From contig DAOWNM010000144.1 in the NCBI GenBank assembly GCA_030642565.1, positions 1 through 6,991 on the forward strand: 6,991 nucleotides of DNA, read 5' to 3'. Below the pieces are notes generated by a model that did not search any database, was not told where the DNA came from, and saw only the letters and a list, made by a program, of their open reading frames with translations. Positions 1-6,991 of this stretch are shown here, in pieces. The DNA is from Bacteroidota bacterium (lineage in GTDB: Bacteria; Bacteroidota; Bacteroidia; Bacteroidales; GCA-2748055). How positions within the stretch are numbered: the first letter of the stretch is position 1; the number at the start of each line of letters is the position of its first letter. The position numbers were made by a program, and so were the translations under genes.

Positions 1-1
1 A

Positions 2-103
2 AAAGATTTCCTGGCCAAACACGGAGCGGTTATGCAGGTCATCTTTGTTCTGTTTGACCAGGAGAATGAAACCCTCTACAGCACCCTTCTGGAAAAGCAG
101 TGA
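2..103 (+). CDS. C-terminal end of a macro-domain (ADP-ribose-binding) protein, partial
   Basis: Only the last 33 codons and the TGA stop lie in the window; the gene begins to the left. The visible tail reads KDFLAKHGAVMQVIFVLFD and then QENETLYSTLLEKQ. This matches the closing strand and helix of macro-domain proteins of the YmdB/O-acetyl-ADP-ribose deacetylase type, whose C-terminus in E. coli has the pattern V-x-F-V-C-Y-D-x-E-N-x-x-L-Y. Family members bind ADP-ribose and often hydrolyse O-acetyl-ADP-ribose or remove mono-ADP-ribose from proteins in the cytosol. The loops that bind ADP-ribose lie upstream and cannot be seen, so catalytic competence cannot be judged. The gene converges on the minus-strand barrel gene, with 26 bp between the stops and no clear terminator hairpin. 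The assignment rests on a short but characteristic tail. Confidence 0.72.
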   Translation, partial: KDFLAKHGAVMQVIFVLFDQENETLYSTLLEKQ

Positions 104-129
104 TGAAGGTGGCCCCGGATTCCCAGGTG

Positions 130-858
130 TCAAAAGAGGATCCCTATCCCGATGGCATAACGGAAATTTTTGAAGCCAAACCTGGTCTCTACTTCAGCTG
201 AGGGAGAGATGGTAATGGGATCTATACCCAGCCATTCAAGACGCTTGTTGATCTCCTCCTCGAGAATGGGAATCAGCTCTTCAGCATAATCAGAGTTCAC
301 GGAAAGCCTGAGACGATTGGTCGAAATGCGCGGCCCCGCGAACATTATATCCAGTGTATAGCGCCCTTTAAAAACCATCTGGTATCCCAGTTGGATCCCC
401 ACTCCCAGTTCCCGAAAATTGGTGGCCCCAACCACATCCACATACTCCTCTTCGATCCAGTAATGAAACTTAAGGTCGCCATAAAACTTTGTCATCCGGC
501 CGTAGAGCCCGGCATACAATCCCATTGGTACCTCCCCACAATCGCAGAAGTCGAAATAGTATCTCACCTCCGGGGTCATACTAAAGCCTCTTAATCCTTT
601 TGTTTTGCTTGTGATAATCAGGTCTCCGAGTCCCAGTACCTTGGGTATACCTCCTCCCCATCTATACCCTGCTCCCATCAGCACCGACCAATGGTCATTC
701 AGATTTCGCTCATAAATAGTCGAGATATTATGAAAGAACAGTCCCGCACTATTCAGTTTCACTGCATTATAGTAAGGAAGTGAAGATTTTTCCTGCGCAC
801 TTACTATCAGAGGTAGCAGCAACATTACCGTGAAACAGAGAAAAGCAATCCTTTTCAT
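130..858 (-). CDS. Secreted outer-membrane beta-barrel protein, DUF3575-like
   Basis: A 242-residue protein of unknown function. Residues 1-21 form a clear Sec signal peptide: Lys-Arg, then a hydrophobic core, then VSA before QEK, with likely cleavage between A21 and Q22. There is no lipobox cysteine at the cleavage site. The mature part alternates short amphipathic strands rich in Gly and aromatics (for example YERNLNDHWSVLMGAGYR, about 49-66, and TPEVRYYFDF, 95-104) and ends in a phenylalanine after GIGILF, as expected of a small outer-membrane barrel. The 'NAVKLN...YERNL' opening and the 'PEVRYYF...P-G-Y-G-Y' centre resemble the Bacteroidetes DUF3575 family, which has a similar length. A charged, probably helical stretch (about 190-210) interrupts the strands before the last hairpin, and C105 and C107 form a CDC motif. 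It is divergent from the DUF4251 gene. Barrel and export are fairly sure; the family is likely; the function is unknown. Confidence 0.8.
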   Translation of the reverse strand: MKRIAFLCFTVMLLLPLIVSAQEKSSLPYYNAVKLNSAGLFFHNISTIYERNLNDHWSVLMGAGYRWGGGIPKVLGLGDLIITSKTKGLRGFSMTPEVRYYFDFCDCGEVPMGLYAGLYGRMTKFYGDLKFHYWIEEEYVDVVGATNFRELGVGIQLGYQMVFKGRYTLDIMFAGPRISTNRLRLSVNSDYAEELIPILEEEINKRLEWLGIDPITISPSAEVETRFGFKNFRYAIGIGILF

Positions 859-887
859 ACAAAATAATTGTTACATTTAACCTGAGT

Positions 888-906
888 CGCTTAAACAATT
901 CAAGCG
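888..906. promoter_or_regulatory. 19-bp imperfect palindrome in a divergent intergenic region (operator candidate)
   Basis: The sequence CGCTTAAACAATTCAAGCG reads as two 8-bp half-sites around a 3-bp centre (CAA), with seven of eight positions complementary; the mismatch is A893 against C901. It sits almost exactly mid-way between the divergent starts at 858 (minus) and 952 (plus), where a regulator could control both genes. A second inverted pair, AATTGTT (866-872) and AACAATT (894-900), overlaps the right half and would compete with it if folded as RNA. No regulator gene is visible in the window, so the operator role is inference. The rest of 859-951 is AT-rich and holds no convincing full TTTG/TAnnTTTG promoter pair. 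Confidence 0.3.
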
Positions 907-951
907 GTATAACTGTTTACTGATGAAAGGTATTGAAATAAATAATTAGAT

Positions 952-1512
952 ATGAAAAGATTTATAACCATCGTACTTGTAGCGCTGCTGACACTCCCCG
1001 CATTCACACAGGAGCTCAGCAAAAAGGAGCAGAAACAACTTGAAAAGGAGTTGAAAAAGGAGCAGAAGGCCGAAGAGCTTGCCAAAAGGGCCGAAGTGGT
1101 TACCGCCATGGTTCACTACCAACGATTTGTACTGGAAGCCAATATGTTAAAAGATAAGCGCGGCAATTCAATAAATGTATCCTCCAACATCAATTTCATC
1201 GCTGCAGACTCCATCTCAGGGGTGATCCAGGTAGGCTCAAACACCTATATAGGAAGAAATGGTGTGGGAGGGATCACAGTGGAAGGATCCATTGCTGACT
1301 ATAAGTATACCTTGCATGAGAAAAGCGGCAGCTACAGTGTAACCTATTACCTGAGAACCCCTGTGGGAAGCTATGATGTCCGCCTGACGGTCTATCCCGA
1401 TGGCAGGGCAAATGCCGATGTGAGTTCGACTACCTGGGGCGACAAACTCAGGTATTCCGGTTACCTGGTACCCCCGGGTATCTCAAAGGTATACAAGGGC
1501 ACAGCACTTTAA
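952..1512 (+). CDS. Exported DUF4251-type protein
   Basis: A 186-residue protein of the DUF4251 type, a Bacteroidetes family of unknown function. Residues 1 to about 20 look like a signal peptide (MKRF, a hydrophobic core, then LPAFTQ). Cleavage probably falls near T19/Q20, and there is no lipobox cysteine. Residues 22-49 are a highly charged Lys/Glu helix (KKEQKQLEKELKKEQKAEEL), likely a short coiled coil or extended spacer. The globular part, about 58-184, has the family signatures: F-V-L-E-A-x-M-L-K-D-K-R-G (59-71), N-F-I-A-x-D-S (81-87), V-I-Q-V-G-S-N (91-97), N-G-V-G-G-I-T-V-E-G (103-112), YDVRLTVYPDG (141-151) and YLVPPGISKVYKG (171-183). It is probably all-beta and periplasmic or cell-surface. 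The start at 952 places the signal peptide at the N-terminus; the leader is AT-rich with no Shine-Dalgarno. Its stop overlaps a weak terminator-like hairpin. Confidence 0.85.
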   Translation: MKRFITIVLVALLTLPAFTQELSKKEQKQLEKELKKEQKAEELAKRAEVVTAMVHYQRFVLEANMLKDKRGNSINVSSNINFIAADSISGVIQVGSNTYIGRNGVGGITVEGSIADYKYTLHEKSGSYSVTYYLRTPVGSYDVRLTVYPDGRANADVSSTTWGDKLRYSGYLVPPGISKVYKGTAL

Positions 1513-1525
1513 CTGCTGATTTTTT
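1502..1525 (+). terminator. Weak rho-independent terminator candidate after the DUF4251 gene
   Basis: CAGCA (1502-1506) and TGCTG (1514-1518) form a 5-bp stem with a 7-nt loop that contains the TAA stop at 1510-1512. After one A comes a run of six T (1520-1525). The layout is right for an intrinsic terminator of the plus-strand gene, but the stem is short and contains only three G-C pairs. It reaches into the last codon of the convergent ligase gene. The minus-strand transcript has no matching U-tract here, so it would serve one direction only. Confidence 0.4.
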
Positions 1526-3188
1526 ACTCCTCCAGTTTGTAAAGAAAGCGTTTGATACTCTGTTTGGGGGTCTTCTCAAACTCCTCCTCATGGATATGGA
1601 TCTTGAGCAGCGACTCATAAGCTGCCAGGTGATTGTTCACCTCTTTCCTGTTCTCCTCCATTTTGGCCTCCAGCTCCGATTCCACCTTATCGGCTTTTAC
1701 CTGATCGTAATCGGGATAGACCAGTGCCTCCAGCTTGTGGTTATTGTTCATCAGTACCACCGCCTCACCCACATAGGGCAGGTTGCATAGTTTGGTCTCA
1801 ATCTCCTCCGGATAGATATTCTGACCTGAAGGTCCCAGCAGCATGCTCTTGCTCCGCCCCTTGATATAGATAAATCCATCCTTGTCGGTAACCCCCAGAT
1901 CGCCTGTACAGAGCCATCCATCCTTATCGATGGCAGCTTTGGTGGCCTCCTCATTCTTGTAGTACCCCTCCATCAGGTTCTCCCCTTTGACCAGGATCTC
2001 ACCGGGTACGGTATAGGGCTTGTCCGAATCGATCTTCAGCTCCATAACATCAAGAATTTTTCCACTGGAACCCTTCCGGGTAGTGGCAAATCCTTCATAG
2101 GACATAAGCGGACCGCATTCGGTCATTCCGTAGCCAATGGTAAACGGGAATTTGATTTTTGTAAGGAAGTCCTCCACTTCGGCATTCAATGCGGCGCCTC
2201 CCAGTACAGCTTCCCTGAAACGGCCTCCGAAGGTCTCTATCAGCGACTTCCTCATCTTTCCATAGATCAGACCTTTGATTCCAGGTATTTTGGTAAGCAC
2301 CTTCATGGAACCCTTCTGCAAAATAGGCATTAGCTTTTTCTTGTAGACTTTTTCAAAAAAGATAGGCACAAACATGATCAGGTGGGGCCGTATTTCCGAA
2401 AAAGCCTTGATAATCACAGGCGTGGCCGGTAGCTTGCCCAGAATGGTTACGTGTACTCCCTTTGCCATGGGAAGCAGGAAATCGAAGGCACAACCGTAGA
2501 CGTGCGCCAGTGGCAGCAGCGCCAGCATTCGCTCCCCCGGATTAAGTTCCATATGGCGCATGGCAAAGTCAACGTTCCCGGCCAGGCTGTTGGCAGAAAG
2601 CACCACGCCCTTGCTGAAGCCAGTGGTTCCCGAAGTATAATTGATCTCCACCACCTCGCTGTTATCCACCTCTGCATACTTGATATGCTCCTTACTGAAA
2701 CCATCAGGAAATTTCTTTTCAAAAAGTCCATCAAGCTCATTATGTGCCTTCTTCAGGGCAGCTTCAGGTTTGGCAGAAAGAATACCAAAATCGTCCAGTG
2801 AGATAATGTTCTTCACACTCTTCAACTCAGCCTCTGAAAGACCCTCCATGGTCTGGTTGTCAACCAGCAGCATTATCGAATCGGAGTGAGTGATAATGGT
2901 ATGGGCTTCGGCCGGTTTAAAATCGGCCAGTACAGGAACTATTACTGCCCCATAGGTAATCACACTCATAAATCCAACACACCAGTTGGAGGAGTTCTTA
3001 CCAAACACTGCAATTTTATCACCCCTCTTCACCCCTGCAGCCTCGTAAAGCAGATGCAGACGGGCAATCTGACGGGCCGCTTCACCATAGGTATAACTAA
3101 TATCGCTGGTGTAATCCGACAGGGCCGGCAGGTCAAAATTGTGGGTAAAACTCTCTTCGTATAACTTGATGAAGTTCTTTTGGATCAT
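1524..3188 (-). CDS. AMP-forming long-chain acyl-CoA synthetase-like ligase (ANL superfamily)
   Basis: A 554-residue cytosolic or membrane-associated enzyme expected to activate a carboxylic acid, probably a fatty acid, through an acyl-AMP to acyl-CoA. It has no signal peptide. The adenylate-forming core motifs are present in order: A3 phosphate loop YTSGTTGFSKGV (184-195), LLPLAHVYG (224-232), A5 YGMTECGP (353-360), A7 GWLCTGD (424-430, with the ribose-binding Asp430) and the A8 hinge KGRSK followed by GQNIYPEEIE (443-447, 455-464). The C-terminal domain ends TPKQSIKRFLYK (540-551). Aligned with the usual A10 pattern, the position of the catalytic lysine holds Ser544, with Lys542 and Lys546 two residues either side. 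Length is close to FadD (about 560). The start at 3188 is the only good one near the expected N-terminus. It is divergent from purL and convergent with the DUF4251 gene. Substrate chain length is not readable from sequence, and aryl or other acids are possible. Confidence 0.9.
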   Translation of the reverse strand: MIQKNFIKLYEESFTHNFDLPALSDYTSDISYTYGEAARQIARLHLLYEAAGVKRGDKIAVFGKNSSNWCVGFMSVITYGAVIVPVLADFKPAEAHTIITHSDSIMLLVDNQTMEGLSEAELKSVKNIISLDDFGILSAKPEAALKKAHNELDGLFEKKFPDGFSKEHIKYAEVDNSEVVEINYTSGTTGFSKGVVLSANSLAGNVDFAMRHMELNPGERMLALLPLAHVYGCAFDFLLPMAKGVHVTILGKLPATPVIIKAFSEIRPHLIMFVPIFFEKVYKKKLMPILQKGSMKVLTKIPGIKGLIYGKMRKSLIETFGGRFREAVLGGAALNAEVEDFLTKIKFPFTIGYGMTECGPLMSYEGFATTRKGSSGKILDVMELKIDSDKPYTVPGEILVKGENLMEGYYKNEEATKAAIDKDGWLCTGDLGVTDKDGFIYIKGRSKSMLLGPSGQNIYPEEIETKLCNLPYVGEAVVLMNNNHKLEALVYPDYDQVKADKVESELEAKMEENRKEVNNHLAAYESLLKIHIHEEEFEKTPKQSIKRFLYKLEE

Positions 3189-3211
3189 GATTTAGGTTGT
3201 TTAATTCGGGA

Positions 3212-3244
3212 TAAATATATTCATTTCCATTCAATGTTAAAAAA
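3212..3244 (-). promoter_or_regulatory. Candidate promoter for the acyl-CoA ligase gene
   Basis: Read on the minus strand, TATATTTA (3219 down to 3212) matches the Bacteroidetes -7 box TAnnTTTG except for the last base. A T-run (3244 to 3239) lies 19 bp upstream, where the -33 TTTG element would sit, but lacks the final G. Transcription would begin some 15-20 bases before the ATG at 3188. Both boxes are imperfect, so the call rests on position and spacing in an otherwise AT-rich leader. Confidence 0.3.
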
Positions 3245-3293
3245 CTCTTCGCGTATTCTCATATCCTCCAGGGTCTTAATCGAAGAAACCAAT

Positions 3294-3301
3294 TATCTTT
3301 G
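3294..3301 (+). promoter_or_regulatory. Candidate -7 box of the purL promoter
   Basis: TATCTTTG is an exact match to the Bacteroidetes primary-sigma -7 consensus TAnnTTTG and lies 37 bp before the purL ATG, giving a leader of roughly 30 nt. No convincing TTTG -33 element is found 19-21 bp upstream; the region there reads CCAGGGTCTTAA. I see no purine-type riboswitch in the 150-bp intergenic region (3189-3338), and the leader would be too short to contain one. Confidence 0.45.
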
Positions 3302-3338
3302 TGTCATCTTTTTTAGCAACCATTGAAACGCCGCATTC

Positions 3339-6300
3339 ATGATCTATTTTTTCCAGCTCCCTAATAACAAAATCATTGCACTTGAGGTAGATAGCGAGCT
3401 CAATCCGCAAACAACCGGGAAACTGGAATGGTTGTTTGGCAATGCATCCTGCCTTACCGAAACCCGGGTGGAAGGATGGTTTGTGGGACCGCGAAAAGAG
3501 ATGATCACTCCCTGGAGCACCAATGCTGTGGAGATTACCCAGAATATGGGGATTGAAGGGCTCCGGCGCATGGAGGAGTTTTTCATTGTCAAAGGTAAAG
3601 AGGCCTCTTATGATCCCATGTTGCAGCTCCTCTATAAGGGGCTTGACCAGCAGCTCTTTACCATTGACCGCTCGCCCGAACCTGTAATAGAGATTACCGA
3701 TATTGCGGCTTACAACCAGCAGGAGGGTCTGGCCATGAATCCCGATGAGATAGAGTACCTGGAGGGGGTAAGCAAGCGGATTGGAAGAAAGCTGACCGAC
3801 AGCGAGGTTTTTGGATTCTCCCAGGTCAACTCGGAACACTGCAGGCACAAAATATTCAACGGCACCTTTATTATCGACGGGGAGGAGAAAGAGTCTTCGC
3901 TTTTCCAGTTGATTAAAAAAACCACGGCCACCAACCCCAACCATATTGTCTCAGCCTATAAGGACAACTGCTCCTTTGCAGCCGGACCGGCCATTGAACA
4001 GTTTGCCCCTGCCTCCCACGACAAGCCGGATTATTTCAGGGTAACAGATATTGAATCGGTACTCTCTCTGAAGGCGGAGACCCATAACTTCCCCACCACT
4101 GTGGAGCCCTTTAACGGGGCGGCCACCGGGACCGGGGGTGAGATCCGCGACCGGATCGCAGGCGGTAAGGGGGCCATCCCCATGGCAGGAACCGCTGTCT
4201 ATATGACCTCCTACCCCAGGCTAAAGAAGGGACGTAGCCTGGAAGGGACCATGAAAGAGCGGCCCTGGCTCTACCAGAACCCGGAAGAGATATTGATCAA
4301 GGCCTCAAACGGGGCCAGCGACTTCGGCAACAAATTCGGACAGCCGCTTATCTGCGGCAGTCTGCTCACCTTTGAACATGAGGAGCATGGGAAAAAATTC
4401 GGTTTTGATAAGGTGATCATGCTGGCCGGTGGAATCGGCTTTGGAAACTGCCAGGATGCCCAGAAAGACACTCCCGAAAAAGGGGATGTAGTAGTGCTGC
4501 TGGGTGGCGATAACTACCGGATAGGCATGGGTGGAGGTGCCGTCTCGTCGGTCGATACCGGTGAGTTTGAGAATGCCATTGAACTAAACGCAGTTCAACG
4601 CGCCAACCCCGAAATGCAGAAAAGGGCCTACAATGCCATCCGTGCCCTGGCCGAATCGGGAAAGAATACCATTGTAAGTATACATGACCATGGAGCCGGG
4701 GGACACCTCAACTGCCTCTCCGAACTGGTGGAGGAGACCGGCGGGAAGATCAACCTGGACAAACTGCCGGTGGGTGATCCCACCCTCTCGGCCAAAGAGA
4801 TCATCGGAAACGAATCGCAGGAGCGAATGGGCCTGGTGATTAAAGCCAAAGATGTAGATGAACTGATACGTATCGCCAACCGTGAACGGGCCCCCATCTA
4901 TATCATCGGAGAGATCACCAACGATCACCGCTTTGTATTTGAGAGCGGAATAACCGGTGAAAAAAACATGGACCTGGAGCTGGTGGATATGTTTGGAAAA
5001 CCACCGCGCACCGTGATGGACGATCGTACCCTCAACACTCGCTTTAAAAGGATCCCTTATAAAGTAAGCAATATCGCCCTTGACCTGGAGGGGGTAATGC
5101 AGTTGGAAGCGGTAGCTTGCAAGGACTGGCTCACCAACAAGGTGGACCGTTCAGTAACCGGGAAAATTGCCCGCCAGCAGTGTGCAGGTGAACTGCAGCT
5201 GCCGCTGAACAACCTGGGCGCCGTAGCACTGGACTACCAGGGGCGGAAAGGGTATGCCACCTCCATCGGCCATGCACCGGTGGCTGCCATGGTGGATGAG
5301 AAGGCAGGTAGTGTGCTCTCCATTGCCGAAGCGCTGACCAACATTGTCTGGGCACCCATGCCCGACCGTATCCGAAGCATCTCCCTCTCGGCCAACTGGA
5401 TGTGGCCCTGCAAAAACGAGGGCGAGGATGCCAGACTCTACCATGCTGCAAAGGCTGCCAGCGATTTTGCCATAGTACTGGGAATCAACATCCCCACCGG
5501 GAAGGACTCCCTCTCCATGACCCAGAAATACGACGACCAGGTGGTCTTAGCCCCCGGAACAGTGATTATCTCTGCTGCCGGTGAGGTGACCGATATCCGT
5601 AAGATCGTGGAGCCGGTGCTTCAACCCGATCCTGAGAGCAGACTGGTATATATAGACCTGTCAAAGGATGATTTCAAGCTGGGAGGCAGCTCTTTGGCAC
5701 AATATAAAAACAGGCTGGGTACTGCATCGCCCACAGTGACCGATCCCGTCTACTTTGTAAAGGTATTCAACCTGCTACAGAACCTGATTGAAGAGGGCCA
5801 CATTATGGCCGGTCACGATGTATCGGCCGGTGGACTGGTTACCACGCTGATGGAGATGTGCTTTGCCAATACCTCCGGTGGGGTGGAGGTGGATATCTCA
5901 GGCATTCCCGGCGAGACTGTTCCGGTACTGTTCAGTGAAAAACCCGCCGTGGTGATCCAGGTGAACAATCCTCATGTTGTTACAGGCCTGTTTGAGAAGG
6001 AGGGGATCCTGCACCATCTGATCGGGCGTCCCATTGAAGGACGTGAAATGGTATTACGCACCAAAGAGGAGAATCTCAATCTGGACATTGATCACTACCG
6101 CGACCTCTGGTTTCAAACCTCTTACCTGCTCGACCGGAAACAGTCGGGCGAAAAACTGGCCGGGGAACGCTACAAAAACTACAAGAAACACCCACTGGAT
6201 CTCAATTTAGGTGATTTCAAAGGGACCTTTCAAAGCCTGGGTGTTGATCCAAAGAGACGCACCGATAGCGGAGTCAGAGCGGCCATCATCAGGGAGAAGG

Positions 6301-6991
6301 GGGTCAATGGCGACCGGGAGATGGCACACGCCCTCTACCTGGCCGGTTTTGATGTGAAGGATGTGCATATGACCGACCTGATTGCCGGGCGGGAGACCCT
6401 GGAAGAGGTACAGATGATCGTTTTCGTGGGCGGATTCTCCAACTCCGATGTGCTCGGTTCGGCCAAAGGCTGGGCAGGAGCATTCAAATACAATGAGAAA
6501 GCCCGTGTGGCCCTGGAAAAATTTTATGCCCGCGAGGATACACTTAGCCTGGGGATCTGCAACGGTTGCCAGCTGATGATCGAACTGGACCTGGTGGTCC
6601 CGGAACACGACCGGTCGCCCTTGATGGAACACAACACCTCCGGTAAATTCGAATCGGCCTTCCTGGGTGTGAAAGTAGAGAAGAATAGCTCCGTGATGCT
6701 CGGTTCACTGAAAGAGATGAACCTGGGGGTCTGGGTGGCCCATGGTGAAGGTAAATTTGTACTGCCCGAACCGGAAGAGAAGTACCATATTGCAGCCAGA
6801 TACAGCCGCTCCACCTACCCTGCCAACCCCAACGGCTCTGATTACGATGTGGCAGCCCTCTGTTCGGCCAACGGTCGACACCTGGCCATGATGCCCCACA
6901 TGGAGCGCGCCTACCAGCCGTGGCAGTGTGGTTACTACCCTCAGGAGCGCAGAGAGGATGAGGCCACTCCCTGGCTGGAGGCCTTTGTAAA
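3339..6991 (+). CDS. purL: Phosphoribosylformylglycinamidine synthase, large single-chain type (3' end cut by window)
   Basis: Converts FGAR, glutamine and ATP to FGAM, the fourth step of de novo purine synthesis, in the cytosol. 1217 codons are visible with no stop or frameshift. The product stops at ...PWLEAFV, about ten residues short of the usual end (about 1230 residues in Bacteroidetes). Domains in order: PurS-like N-terminal domain (about 1-150, with GPRKEMITPWSTNAVEITQN); linker with NSEHCRH (164-170); first AIRS-type synthase half with ETHNFP (247-252) and GAATGTGGEIRD (260-271), ASNGASDFGNKFG (322-334) and HDHGAGG (449-455); second half with LSANW (683-687), IPTGKDS (718-724) and GHDVSAGG (825-832); and a class I glutamine amidotransferase domain (about 974 to end) with nucleophile Cys1074 in GICNGCQ and the catalytic pair His1187 and Glu1189 in PHMER. 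All catalytic residues are present. The start is fixed by an in-frame TGA at 3324-3326 and no earlier start; no Shine-Dalgarno is seen. It is divergent from the ligase gene. Confidence 0.97.
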   Translation, partial: MIYFFQLPNNKIIALEVDSELNPQTTGKLEWLFGNASCLTETRVEGWFVGPRKEMITPWSTNAVEITQNMGIEGLRRMEEFFIVKGKEASYDPMLQLLYKGLDQQLFTIDRSPEPVIEITDIAAYNQQEGLAMNPDEIEYLEGVSKRIGRKLTDSEVFGFSQVNSEHCRHKIFNGTFIIDGEEKESSLFQLIKKTTATNPNHIVSAYKDNCSFAAGPAIEQFAPASHDKPDYFRVTDIESVLSLKAETHNFPTTVEPFNGAATGTGGEIRDRIAGGKGAIPMAGTAVYMTSYPRLKKGRSLEGTMKERPWLYQNPEEILIKASNGASDFGNKFGQPLICGSLLTFEHEEHGKKFGFDKVIMLAGGIGFGNCQDAQKDTPEKGDVVVLLGGDNYRIGMGGGAVSSVDTGEFENAIELNAVQRANPEMQKRAYNAIRALAESGKNTIVSIHDHGAGGHLNCLSELVEETGGKINLDKLPVGDPTLSAKEIIGNESQERMGLVIKAKDVDELIRIANRERAPIYIIGEITNDHRFVFESGITGEKNMDLELVDMFGKPPRTVMDDRTLNTRFKRIPYKVSNIALDLEGVMQLEAVACKDWLTNKVDRSVTGKIARQQCAGELQLPLNNLGAVALDYQGRKGYATSIGHAPVAAMVDEKAGSVLSIAEALTNIVWAPMPDRIRSISLSANWMWPCKNEGEDARLYHAAKAASDFAIVLGINIPTGKDSLSMTQKYDDQVVLAPGTVIISAAGEVTDIRKIVEPVLQPDPESRLVYIDLSKDDFKLGGSSLAQYKNRLGTASPTVTDPVYFVKVFNLLQNLIEEGHIMAGHDVSAGGLVTTLMEMCFANTSGGVEVDISGIPGETVPVLFSEKPAVVIQVNNPHVVTGLFEKEGILHHLIGRPIEGREMVLRTKEENLNLDIDHYRDLWFQTSYLLDRKQSGEKLAGERYKNYKKHPLDLNLGDFKGTFQSLGVDPKRRTDSGVRAAIIREKGVNGDREMAHALYLAGFDVKDVHMTDLIAGRETLEEVQMIVFVGGFSNSDVLGSAKGWAGAFKYNEKARVALEKFYAREDTLSLGICNGCQLMIELDLVVPEHDRSPLMEHNTSGKFESAFLGVKVEKNSSVMLGSLKEMNLGVWVAHGEGKFVLPEPEEKYHIAARYSRSTYPANPNGSDYDVAALCSANGRHLAMMPHMERAYQPWQCGYYPQERREDEATPWLEAFV

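Noticed and set aside
104..129. Possible terminator between the macro-domain gene and the barrel gene
   Set aside because: The 26-bp gap has no stable inverted repeat and no T-tract on either strand.
2451..2801. 116-codon plus-strand open frame opposite the acyl-CoA ligase
   Set aside because: It overlaps the conserved A3 motif region of the ligase on the other strand and has no recognisable domain.
3189..3338. Possible purine riboswitch upstream of purL
   Set aside because: No aptamer-like three-way junction can be traced, and the space between the likely transcription start and the ATG is only about 30 nt.
3276..3944. 222-codon open frame on the minus strand opposite the start of purL
   Set aside because: It lies antisense to the conserved PurL N-terminal and linker coding sequence, spans the purL promoter, and has no recognisable domain or signal. 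It is a shadow of the purL frame.
4077..4094. PurL motif ETHNFP instead of the ETHNHP seen in the enterobacterial enzyme
   Set aside because: From general knowledge of Bacteroidetes PurL sequences, phenylalanine here is the normal wording for the lineage. The surrounding catalytic motifs are intact, so it is not a sign of lost activity.
6207..6632. 141-codon minus-strand open frame within purL
   Set aside because: Antisense to the well-conserved PurL amidotransferase domain, with no protein-like motifs; a codon-bias shadow.

Overview
The window looks like chromosomal DNA from a member of the Bacteroidota (Bacteroidetes), probably a Bacteroidales- or Marinilabiliales-like organism. Four things point there: a DUF4251-type exported protein and a DUF3575-like outer-membrane barrel (both families are largely confined to this phylum), a PurL whose motif wording follows the Bacteroidetes pattern, a TAnnTTTG-type -7 box upstream of purL, and gene starts without Shine-Dalgarno sequences. 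The phylum call is well supported; anything finer is a guess.

Layout from left to right. Bases 2-103 are the last 33 codons of a plus-strand macro-domain protein. Convergent to it, 130-858 on the minus strand encodes a secreted beta-barrel protein. A 93-bp divergent intergenic region (859-951) carries a 19-bp imperfect palindrome and separates this gene from a plus-strand DUF4251-type exported protein (952-1512). That gene ends 11 bp from the 3' end of a convergent AMP-forming acyl-CoA ligase (1524-3188, minus), with a weak hairpin plus T-tract at the junction. A 150-bp divergent region (3189-3338) carries candidate promoters for the ligase and for purL. purL (3339 to the right edge) encodes the large single-chain formylglycinamidine ribonucleotide synthase; only about ten C-terminal residues are missing.

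How the genes relate. No two neighbouring complete genes point the same way, so no operon is visible. The set mixes housekeeping metabolism (purine synthesis, fatty-acid activation), ADP-ribose signalling or repair (macro domain) and envelope proteins of unknown role. The barrel and the DUF4251 protein share a divergent control region and are both predicted to be exported, so they may be co-regulated; that is inference.

I found no mobile element, CRISPR array, tRNA, rRNA or defence system, and no sign of a new multi-gene system. The points most worth a second look are a ligase that seems to lack the usual adenylation-domain A10 lysine and the palindrome between the two exported-protein genes.
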